A stretch of DNA of 64,000 nt from Kitagawia praeruptora (lineage: Eukaryota; Streptophyta; Magnoliopsida; Apiales; Apiaceae): assembly GCA_037693485.1 (NCBI GenBank), contig CM075351.1:74612001-74676000 (forward strand), written 5' to 3'. Both the position numbers and the translations under genes were made by a program. Each line of letters starts with the position of its first letter. Position 1 is the first letter of the stretch. Below are positions 33,284 to 42,551 of this stretch, piece by piece. Below the pieces are notes generated by a model. That model made no database searches, was not told the DNA's origin, and worked only from the letters and a program-made list of their open reading frames with translations.

Positions 33284-33534
33284 TGATGAGACTACTAGTC
33301 CAAGTCAGCAAGTCAACACACAAGAGTCAGCAGAGATTCTAGAAGGAAAGTTAGTTAAATCACAGTTGGCGACAGTTAGATTAGAGAGCTAGATTAGAGA
33401 CTAAATATCTTGTATAAATAGATAAGAAAGACAACACAGCTCGTGGTTGATTGTAACAAACATTTCATTCTGTTAATAACATGTAGCTTCTTTCTTCTTC
33501 GTTAAGCTTTCTTGCTTCATTACTGAAGCTGACA
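33284..33534 (+). repeat. Copia 1 5' LTR
   Basis: Begins TGATGAGAC and ends CTGACA. A TATAAATA box lies at 33413-33420. It differs from the 3' LTR at 33285, 33366, 33511 and 33514. Confidence 0.95.
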
Positions 33535-33547
33535 TGGTATCAGAGCC
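33535..33547 (+). other. Copia 1 primer-binding site
   Basis: TGGTATCAGAGCC directly after the 5' LTR, complementary to the 3' end of initiator tRNA-Met, the usual primer of copia elements. Confidence 0.92.
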
Positions 33548-33753
33548 TGTGTAGATCTGTTCTTCCGCATCGTTTTTCTTCATTCTATTGTGCTAATTGT
33601 TGATATCTCTTAAAGATTTCTGCACATTTCTTGAAGATTTATGTAGATTTCGTGTTGTTTTCTACAATTAGTTGAAGTTTTTGTTACGATTCTCTTCATT
33701 CTGCACTTGTTGCTTGTTAATTTGTGTTTCTGCACCTGTTTTCTGGTGTTTCA

Positions 33754-34731
33754 ATGGCGGCTTCATCACCATCTTATCTGAATGCTACAACTGGTAATAC
33801 TAGTACAACAACCACAATCGATACTAATCATCCGTACTATCTTCATCCATCAGATCATCCAGGTATGGTTCTAATTACAATTACTCTGACTGAGCAAAAC
33901 TATAATCAGTGGTATAGATCGATGAAGATTGCGTTATCATCTAAACTCAAGTTAGGTTTTGTGAATGGTTCTTGTGTCAAACCTGTTAATTCTGTGAATC
34001 AATTGCTGCTATGGAATCATTGCAATGATATTGTTCTTTCTTGGATCTTAAACACTGTTTCTCCAGAAATTAGACTAAGTGTGATGTATATGACTGTTGC
34101 TAAAGATGTTTGGGATGATTTTACACTTCGATTTGCTCAAACTAATGTCCCTAAGATGTTTAATCTGAGAAAGGAACTGTCATCACTCAGTCAAGGAAAT
34201 TTATCGATTTCTGCATATTTTACAAAGTTCAGAACTCTGAGTGATGAATTAGATGCTTTGTCTGACATACCTAGATGTGATTGTGGAAAATGTACTTGTG
34301 ATAACAATGCAAAACTGGAAAAGTTTAACAAGAGTGTGAAGCTATCTAATTTTCTTATGGGATTGGGAGAGCAATATACTACTGTTAGAAGTCATTTGTT
34401 GCTTATGGATCCTATTCCAAGTCTCAGCACTGCCTACAGTATACTAATGCAAGAGGAAAATCAGAGAGAATGTAGTGCTGGTATCACATCTGTGAATGAA
34501 TCAGTTGCTTTGTCTGTTAAGCAACATGAACAGCAGTCAGGTTCTCAGAATAAGAATCATAGGTTTGGTACACCTAATAATAAGAGAAATACTGTTGATT
34601 CTTCTCTTATCTGTGAAGTGTGTAATTTGACTGGTCATACAAAGGAGAAATGCTTTTGTGTCCATGGTTATCCATCTTGGCATAGGTTGTATGGTAAACC
34701 AAAACCAAGGCCAAGGTCTACTGGTGGTTAA
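33754..34731 (+). CDS. Copia 1 Gag
   Basis: 325 residues from the ATG at 33754; the codons upstream in this frame hold no ATG. An N-terminal copia gag region (YYLHPSDHPGM, NYNQWYRSMKIAL) is followed by a UBN2-type capsid region (LSISAYFTKFRTLSDELDAL) and a CX2CX4HX4C zinc knuckle (CEVCNLTGHTKEKC) near the end. It ends at TAA 34729-34731. The protease frame continues in the same phase right after this stop, so either the stop is a mutation in a gag-pol polyprotein or it is read through. Gag would form the particle that packages element RNA. Confidence 0.88.
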   Translation: MAASSPSYLNATTGNTSTTTTIDTNHPYYLHPSDHPGMVLITITLTEQNYNQWYRSMKIALSSKLKLGFVNGSCVKPVNSVNQLLLWNHCNDIVLSWILNTVSPEIRLSVMYMTVAKDVWDDFTLRFAQTNVPKMFNLRKELSSLSQGNLSISAYFTKFRTLSDELDALSDIPRCDCGKCTCDNNAKLEKFNKSVKLSNFLMGLGEQYTTVRSHLLLMDPIPSLSTAYSILMQEENQRECSAGITSVNESVALSVKQHEQQSGSQNKNHRFGTPNNKRNTVDSSLICEVCNLTGHTKEKCFCVHGYPSWHRLYGKPKPRPRSTGG

Positions 34732-35053
34732 TCTGCTCATGCCTATAATGTTATTGTGGATAATTCTGGTGGTTCTACTTCTAGTACTGTTTCTGCTGGT
34801 TCAGATTCATCTTCTAGCTTCACAACTGCTCACTGTCAACAATTAATGCAAATGATTCAAAGTGGCTTTAAGGAGTTATCTGCTAGTAGCACTGTTAATC
34901 AGTCAGGGATTTCTTCAGTTGGACATACTCATATGGCTGGTACTGTTCTTCACTTTGTTTGTCATACTCATAGCAAGAAAACTTTTAGTTCAGATATGTG
35001 GATAATCGATACTGGAGCCACTGACCATATTACTCCACATTTATCTTTACTTA
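34732..35053 (+). pseudogene. Copia 1 protease part of pol, before the gypsy insertion
   Basis: Same phase as gag after its TAA. It has the retropepsin motif IIDTGATDHIT about 20 residues before the break. The frame is cut by the gypsy element, whose target-site duplication ACTTA is at 35049-35053. Confidence 0.85.
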
Positions 35054-36636
35054 TGTTATGCTAAACTCACGCAAGCGCACGTAGTCACAAGTAATACAAT
35101 TAAAGTTCGTTCCACAGAGATCTTGGTTAAGTTTTACTCAGAAAATATGTCTATGCAATAATGTATGGTTTTAATTCACTGCTAAGAAAATAACAAATAG
35201 GGTTTGATTAACTAAATTAAACTAAGATGCAAATTAATAAACTAACAAATAACGAGAATTAAAATCGAATTACTTATATGAGAATAACATGGAATCCTAG
35301 TTTCATTATCTACTTCACTTAGAGTTGCAGCCTTTGATTAAAACATGTGATGGTTTTGATATCTGATCGAATAACACGAAAAGAGTAAAAGTTACCTCTC
35401 GGTATACTAGTACCAATCTAAGCATACATCCACAAAAGAGATAGAAGATGAATAGGCACCTATTATGTTTAGACCCTATATCTCTATAGAATTTGAAAAC
35501 ATAAAGGTTGAAGCACAAGTTATTCACTTAGATCACATAGGGTAGCATAATATCTCTATTCATGCCACAAATCATGATGCTTAACATCAACCTATCCTAT
35601 GCTAGCATGGCAAGTTCTAAATCTCAAGATCCACTCTCGTTTAGCAAGAGATTAACAAATTAGATGTTCGCGACGCACCTAAATTCAATAAGTACAACCA
35701 TACAAGGATATCAATAATTCACCACACATAAATCTCTAAGGCATGCAAACTACTAAGCTACATAGATAAATCCACTAGGACCCCACGATAACGATTAGTT
35801 CATAATCGAACCTTTCGTCACCATGGGATTTGATGAAAGCATGGTAGTAAACAAGATAAAGAAGATGAATAAATCAATAATAAGATAAGGTTTAGCGAAC
35901 AAATCCGGAAAAGTAATGAGCATCCACAAGATACGCCTAACAAAGGAATACAAGAAAACTATGTCTAGATCTTCTTGTTGTCACGATCCTCGCCTTGGCT
36001 TCTCTCCCTTCTTGCTCTGAACGAATTATGTGTGTAGGATGTGTAGATGATTTTTTTCTGTGCCCCAAGGTGTGTATTTATAGCCCCCAAGTGCCTCCTT
36101 GACCAAGCGATTACCGTATTTGAAATAGGATAGAATTCCGGTAATTTTCCATCTTTAATTGAAATAGAATTGCAATTCCCTTGTTTAAGTTGAATTCCAG
36201 AAGCTTCAAATCGTCCCAAGTGATTGCCATATGAATTAGGAGAAGAAACGGCAAGTTTTCCAAATTACAAACCAATTCCAGAAACTTCTGTCGAGTCCCC
36301 GCGCGGCCGCGCGCGCCACAGGCAAAATCCACCGCGCCCGCGCTCAGTCTTCTGGCCGCGCCCGCGCGCAATCCCTTGTATACTGGGCGCGCCCGCGCGC
36401 AAGGTTGGCTGCACAGGCTGACTTCTGTTCCACTTCTGATTTCTTGCCTTATTCCAATGCAATTCCCGACACCTGTTTCTTTGAGTTTAAAAACACCTCA
36501 TATTTACTAGAAAACCTGTAAATGATATTCTGCACATTTGACACAAAAACACATTAAAACGCACAATTGCTTGAGAACAAAGCTATCAATTTAAGTCGAA
36601 ATAAGGCGTTCCAAGTGGATAAAAATCCACTTATCA
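35054..36636 (-). repeat. Gypsy 3' LTR
   Basis: The minus strand begins TGATAAGTGG and ends GCATAACA. TATAAATA on the minus strand at 36075-36082 is the likely promoter box. A GC-rich block lies at 36297-36404 in otherwise AT-rich DNA. Short frames inside are identical to those in the other LTR and are not genes. Confidence 0.95.
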
Positions 36637-36649
36637 TACCCCCAAACTT
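36637..36649 (-). other. Gypsy polypurine tract
   Basis: AAGTTTGGGGGTA on the minus strand, next to the 3' LTR start. It primes plus-strand DNA synthesis. Confidence 0.85.
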
Positions 36650-38153
36650 AAACCGATGCTTGTCCTCAAGCATAAACAAACAAAAATATATACAACTAGC
36701 TAGTACCACTTCCGTAGGTGATCACGGTTGCATTTGGCATATGCAACAAGCCCTTTAAACCCCTAGGCAGCCCTAGTGGACGAGTAAGGTCTCGTGAGGG
36801 CCTATAGCGAATGTACCCACAAAATCCATTTAACCTAATGCAATGCAATGCATGAATGCAACTAATATGAAAATTGCAAGATCCCCTTCAAACTCACCAA
36901 AACCAACTAACAAGCAAATATCTCAACGAATGCAACAAATCCAAGCAGAGCTCGACTAAATCCCCGTATACTAACAGTACATGACAGAAACGTGCGTGTG
37001 TGCAATGCTCATCAGAAATACCCCCAGAAATAGGTCAAAAATCATACATGCTTTCCGTCAAGACAATCACAGGTTTATAACTAGAATAGACTGTAGACAC
37101 TCCATAACCTAGGAACACCTCCACCCTTATCCAAGGTAGACAGAAACTCATGCTTTATTACTATGCTACGACACTACATATACAATAAGCATGCTTATTT
37201 AACCGTGCAATGAATGAGACCCCAAAAGGCTTATACAATAATACCCATGTAGCGAGTGTTGGGTCAGCAGGATCCCAGACTATAAAGCCTTAGGTCACTA
37301 GGACTAAGTCCCCTCAGACTTAATTACTCGAGTATTAAAGAGCTCACTCTGGTTAATTTTGCATTAATAAACAAAACTTGACTCTTTTTTTTTTTTTCTT
37401 TTTTTTTTCTGATTTTTTTTTTTTTTTTTTTCCGCAATCTGGAATGAGCCTTTCTCATTTCCAACCCTAGACTACTCATATAAATATGAGCTGGCTACTA
37501 GCCAATTGATGCCTAGCCTTTATTGACAAATATTAACAACTAGCATGAAATTCCTGTTTTCTCCCAAACTTAGACTTTAATGTTCCTGCGCTATAAAGGG
37601 AATAATGAAAATTCTAAGAATAAACAAGTGATTAATCTCAAAACATCCAACATGCATGACTCCAACCTACCCCCAAAAGCACCCCAATGAGACTGTGTAA
37701 AAATTTTGTTTCCGAACATGCAAGTCAATTACCTAGGAACTATAAATCAGCCCTCTACTCATTATCATCACACTCAAATCAACATCTACCTATCAATCAG
37801 AATCAGCTCATTTTAAGGGATCATGAAAAATGCATGCCATGAAAATGTAACTAACATGAAAACTCACATGGTATACGAAAATAAACAAAATGTCCTATAT
37901 GAAACAAACATAGATAATACGAACATAAAATGCATGACTTACAACTAATATGCAAAGCATGATATCCTACATGAACACATAAATACTACACATAAACTAC
38001 GCATCCCCCAAACTTGAAAGATTCAATGTCCGCATTGAATGGAAGTAAATACGAGGGATCGCAGAAAACATACCTAAAAATACCGAAACACATGGGTTGC
38101 CTCCCACGAAGCGCTGTCGTTAACGTCATTTAGCCGGACAAATATGATTCAAA
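36650..38153 (-). other. Gypsy non-coding region between gag-pro and 3' LTR
   Basis: About 1.5 kb without a long frame where pol would stand in an autonomous element. It contains a T-rich run at 37384-37431 (A-rich on the element strand). Close to the gag-pro stop it has GCGCTTCGTGGGAGGCAACC (minus strand, near 38092-38113). Confidence 0.8.
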
Positions 38154-40829
38154 TCATGGTGGCTCGAAGATTGCATTCGACTCGTCCTTAACAGAAGGAC
38201 CATTCACCCATTGTTTGACAACCTTCTTGCTATCTTCCCACATCTTTTCTAAATCATACTTCACTTTGCCTCTTCCTCCAATTGACTTTTTCTTTTTCTT
38301 CTTCACACCTCTAATATGCTTATGCTTCACAGTTGATTGATAAGAACACTCCTCTACTTCATCATCCATGCTCCACCTTCTTAACACATTATCGTGACCC
38401 TCTTCAAAAATTAACAACTCATCATTCAGAAGGACATACTTCAAATGGGATGGAAGTTTTCCAAGCTTGACATTCGAGAGATCTCGAACAGAAGAACTGT
38501 CAATGGAATCACTGATATGATGCTTTAGCACGCTCATATTCGAATTTTCACTCAATAACTGATCAAACTTCTTTCTCTGACCCGTATCAACGATATCCAC
38601 ACTGCAACACTCTTCATCCTCTGTCGGAAATTTCATTGCCTTGAACACATTAAAGGTGACACTCTGATCTTGCACCCTCATTGTAAGCTCTCCTTTCTGC
38701 ACATCAATCAAAGTCTTTCCTGTAGCCAAGAACGGTCTTCCCAAGATTATGGGAATCTTCTTATCTTCTTCAAAATCCAAGATAACAAAATCAGCTGGGA
38801 ATATGAGTTTATCAACTTTTACCAAAACATCCTCTACTATACCCCTCGGATAAGTGATCGTCCTATCAGCCAACTGCAAAGAGATGTTAGTTGGCTTTGG
38901 CTCCGGTAGACCAAGTTGCTTGAAAACAGACAAGGGCATGAGATTAATACTAGCTCCCAAATCACATAAACATTTGCTGAAAGAAAGATTGCCAATAGTA
39001 CATGGAATAGTGAAACTTCCCGGATCTTTCAGTTTAGGTGGCAACTTCTGTTGCAGAACAGCACTACACTCCTCCGTCAATGCCACTGTTTCAAAATCTT
39101 CCAACCTTCTCTTCCGTGACAAAATATCCTTCATGAACTTAGCATATCTTGGCATCTGCTCCAACGCTTCAACAAAAGGAATGTTAATGGACAGTTTCTT
39201 GAAGACATCCATAAATTTCTGAAACTGTTTTTCTTGACTTTTCTTCAAACGTCCAGGAAATGGTGGAGGTGGATAGATCTGATTATTCATTGAAGATTGC
39301 TCCGGAGTAAACTTTTCAACAGGTTTCTTGCTCTTCTCACCATCTAGCTGGTCAGCCACTAAATCAGATTTCTCAATTTCTGGCACTGCAGATTTTTCAA
39401 CCTGCTGATTCTGAACATCTTCATCTTCTTCAGTTGCTGATTTAGGATCACTCGTGACTTTTCCGGATCTCAAAGTAACTGCATTGACCTGTTCCTTGCT
39501 TTCCCTCCTGCCTGGATTTACCTCCGTATCACTAGGAAGAGTTCCTTGAGGCCTACTAAACAAGGCACTTGCAATCTGTCCTATCTGAGTTTCCAAGAGC
39601 TTCTGACCAGCTTGTAGGTTCTTCAATGCTATCCACATCTCATCAGATTTATCATTAGATGATTGCCCCACATGAGTCTGAGGTTGTTGCTGCTGAAATC
39701 CCGGAGGTTGATATGGTGCCCTATAAGGTTGTTGATAGCCCTGATTGTACGGCTTCGCTTGCTGATAAGATTGTTGAGTATTCTGATTGTTGCTCCAGCT
39801 GAAGTTAGGATGATTCCTATTATTAGGATGATAAGTGGCTGGAACTGGTACAGCAGGTCTCTGGAAATTACTCACGAATTGTGCTGATTCAGAAGAGATA
39901 GCACATTGACTCGTCTCATGTGCGCCCGCACATAACTCACAAACACTAGCCACCTGCTGAACTCCATAATTAGCAAGAGAATCCACCTTCATAGCAAGAG
40001 CCTTCAACTGAGCCGTAATCATTGAAGCTGTATCTACTTCCAAAACTCCTGCTACTTTGCCTTGAGAAAGTCTCTGGGTTGGATTTTGATATTCATTAGC
40101 AGCCATCATCTCTATAAGATCATAGGCTTCATCATAGCTTTTTGCCCACAGAGCTCCACCCGATGCTGCATCTAGCAAAGGCCTAGATTGTGCTCCCAAT
40201 CCATTGTAAAAACCATTAATCACCATCCAATCAGGCATGCCATGATGAGGACACTTCCTTAGCATCTCCTTGTAGCGTTCCCAAGCCTCACACAAGGACT
40301 CGCCAGATTGCTGTTGGAATTGAGTCAACTGGTTCCTTATTGCTGCAGTTTTCGCCATCGGGAAGAATTTAGTAAGGAACTTCTGAGCAAGATCTTCCCA
40401 TGTAGTAATGGAACCAGGTGGTAAAGAGTGTAGCCAGCTCTTAGCCTTATCCCTCAGAGAGAATGGGAAAAGCCTCAACCTTATAGCATCATCCGTCACA
40501 CCATTACACTTGAAAGTGTCGCAGATTTCAATAAAGTCCCGAACATGCATGTTTGGATCCTCTGTAGTAGCTCCCCCAAACTGGACTGAATTCTGCACCA
40601 TCTGAATTGTGCCCGGCTTGATCTCAAAGTTGTTCGCTGCAATAGCTGGCCTAACAATGCTCGACTGAATGTCATTGAGTTTCGGCTGAGAATAGTCCTT
40701 CAAAGCCTTAGCTGCTGCTGCATCTGCCATTGCTACTGTAGTTTCAGTCTCCTCTTCCTTATTCTCTATATTCTCAACAAGATCGTCTTCTGCCAGTCTT
40801 AGTAATCGAGCTTGCGAACGTGTTTGCAT
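38154..40829 (-). CDS. Gypsy Gag-protease protein
   Basis: 891 residues, uninterrupted, starting MQTRSQARLLRL. A retrotransposon gag domain lies at about 95-215 (HVRDFIEICDTFKCNGV, KAKSWLHSLPPGSITTW, FYNGLG). A zinc-binding knuckle follows at about 297-310 (CELCAGAHETSQC), then a Q/P-rich linker at about 340-395. A retropepsin lies at about 625-720 with active site DLGASINLMP and the flap-region partner IILGRPFLATG. The rest is a charged K-rich tail. The ORF ends in TGA and no RT follows. It would supply particle protein and protease only. Confidence 0.92.
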   Translation of the reverse strand: MQTRSQARLLRLAEDDLVENIENKEEETETTVAMADAAAAKALKDYSQPKLNDIQSSIVRPAIAANNFEIKPGTIQMVQNSVQFGGATTEDPNMHVRDFIEICDTFKCNGVTDDAIRLRLFPFSLRDKAKSWLHSLPPGSITTWEDLAQKFLTKFFPMAKTAAIRNQLTQFQQQSGESLCEAWERYKEMLRKCPHHGMPDWMVINGFYNGLGAQSRPLLDAASGGALWAKSYDEAYDLIEMMAANEYQNPTQRLSQGKVAGVLEVDTASMITAQLKALAMKVDSLANYGVQQVASVCELCAGAHETSQCAISSESAQFVSNFQRPAVPVPATYHPNNRNHPNFSWSNNQNTQQSYQQAKPYNQGYQQPYRAPYQPPGFQQQQPQTHVGQSSNDKSDEMWIALKNLQAGQKLLETQIGQIASALFSRPQGTLPSDTEVNPGRRESKEQVNAVTLRSGKVTSDPKSATEEDEDVQNQQVEKSAVPEIEKSDLVADQLDGEKSKKPVEKFTPEQSSMNNQIYPPPPFPGRLKKSQEKQFQKFMDVFKKLSINIPFVEALEQMPRYAKFMKDILSRKRRLEDFETVALTEECSAVLQQKLPPKLKDPGSFTIPCTIGNLSFSKCLCDLGASINLMPLSVFKQLGLPEPKPTNISLQLADRTITYPRGIVEDVLVKVDKLIFPADFVILDFEEDKKIPIILGRPFLATGKTLIDVQKGELTMRVQDQSVTFNVFKAMKFPTEDEECCSVDIVDTGQRKKFDQLLSENSNMSVLKHHISDSIDSSSVRDLSNVKLGKLPSHLKYVLLNDELLIFEEGHDNVLRRWSMDDEVEECSYQSTVKHKHIRGVKKKKKKSIGGRGKVKYDLEKMWEDSKKVVKQWVNGPSVKDESNAIFEPP

Positions 40830-40945
40830 ACAAACTCAAGTACCTGAAACACCACGAAACAAACAAACTAAGTAAGAATCCGAGTCAGTGAACGCTAACG
40901 ACCACTATTGACAAACACATAAACTGAAATAAAAACACCGATGAT

Positions 40946-40962
40946 CCCCGGCAGCGGCGCCA
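40946..40962 (-). other. Gypsy primer-binding site (tRNA-Asp type)
   Basis: TGGCGCCGCTGCCGGGG on the minus strand, six bases inside the 5' LTR. It fits the 3' end of plant tRNA-Asp with one mismatch, as is usual for Athila/Tat-type gypsy elements. Confidence 0.85.
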
Positions 40963-40968
40963 AAAACT

Positions 40969-42551
40969 TGTTATGCTAAACTCACGCAAGCGCACGTAGT
41001 CACAAGTAATACAATTAAAGTTCGTTCCACAGAGATCTTGGTTAAGTTTTACTCAGAAAATATGTCTATGCAATAATGTATGGTTTTAATTCACTGCTAA
41101 GAAAATAACAAATAGGGTTTGATTAACTAAATTAAACTAAGATGCAAATTAATAAACTAACAAATAACGAGAATTAAAATCGAATTACTTATATGAGAAT
41201 AACATGGAATCCTAGTTTCATTATCTACTTCACTTAGAGTTGCAGCCTTTGATTAAAACATGTGATGGTTTTGATATCTGATCGAATAACACGAAAAGAG
41301 TAAAAGTTACCTCTCGGTATACTAGTACCAATCTAAGCATACATCCACAGAAGAGATAGAAGATGAATAGGCACCTATTATGTTTAGACCCTATATCTCT
41401 ATAGAATTTGAAAACATAAAGGTTGAAGCACAAGTTATTCACTTAGATCACATAGGGTAGCATAATATCTCTATTCATGCCACAAATCATGATGCTTAAC
41501 ATCAACCTATCCTATGCTAGCATGGCAAGTTCTAAATCTCAAGATCCACTCTCGTTTAGCAAGAGATTAACAAATTAGATGTTCGCGACGCACCTAAATT
41601 CAATAAGTACAACCATACAAGGATATCAATAATTCACCACACATAAATCTCTAAGGCATGCAAACTACTAAGCTACATAGATAAATCCACTAGGACCCCA
41701 CGATAACGATTAGTTCATAATCGAACCTTTCGTCACCATGGGATTTGATGAAAGCATGGTAGTAAACAAGATAAAGAAGATGAATAAATCAATAATAAGA
41801 TAAGGTTTAGCGAACAAATCCGGAAAAGTAATGAGCATCCACAAGATACGCCTAACAAAGGAATACAAGAAAACTATGTCTAGATCTTCTTGTTGTCACG
41901 ATCCTCGCCTTGGCTTCTCTCCCTTCTTGCTCTGAACGAATTATGTGTGTAGGATGTGTAGATGATTTTTTTCTGTGCCCCAAGGTGTGTATTTATAGCC
42001 CCCAAGTGCCTCCTTGACCAAGCGATTACCGTATTTGAAATAGGATAGAATTCCGGTAATTTTCCATCTTTAATTGAAATAGAATTGCAATTCCCTTGTT
42101 TAAGTTGAATTCCAGAAGCTTCAAATCGTCCCAAGTGATTGCCATATGAATTAGGAGAAGAAACGGCAAGTTTTCCAAATTACAAACCAATTCCAGAAAC
42201 TTCTGTCGAGTCCCCGCGCGGCCGCGCGCGCCACAGGCAAAATCCACCGCGCCCGCGCTCAGTCTTCTGGCCGCGCCCGCGCGCAATCCCTTGTATACTG
42301 GGCGCGCCCGCGCGCAAGGTTGGCTGCACAGGCTGACTTCTGTTCCACTTCTGATTTCTTGCCTTATTCCAATGCAATTCCCGACACCTGTTTCTTTGAG
42401 TTTAAAAACACCTCATATTTACTAGAAAACCTGTAAATGATATTCTGCACATTTGACACAAAAACACATTAAAACGCACAATTGCTTGAGAACAAAGCTA
42501 TCAATTTAAGTCGAAATAAGGCGTTCCAAGTGGATAAAAATCCACTTATCA
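40969..42551 (-). repeat. Gypsy 5' LTR
   Basis: Same length as the other LTR and almost the same sequence. The minus strand starts TGATAAGTGG at 42551. TATAAATA lies at 41990-41997 and the GC-rich block at 42212-42319. Confidence 0.95.

Larger units (their letters stand above)
35054..42551 (-). mobile_element. Non-autonomous Ty3/gypsy element (gag-protease only)
   Basis: 7498 bp on the minus strand. The LTRs are 35054-36636 and 40969-42551 (1583 bp each), with one difference seen (35435/41350). A 5-bp duplication ACTTA lies at 35049-35053 and 42552-42556. A tRNA-Asp-type primer-binding site and a polypurine tract are present. The only long frame is gag-protease; RT, integrase and RNase H are absent. 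Such elements depend on enzymes from relatives. Athila-like Gag features suggest that lineage. Confidence 0.95.

Noticed and set aside
36111..36462. R/G/A-rich frames in the gypsy LTRs
   Set aside because: They arise from the GC-rich block and occur identically in both LTRs; no start context or known domain.
38670..40605. Plus-strand frames of 65-122 codons opposite the gypsy gag-protease
   Set aside because: Shadow frames of the 891-codon minus-strand gene.
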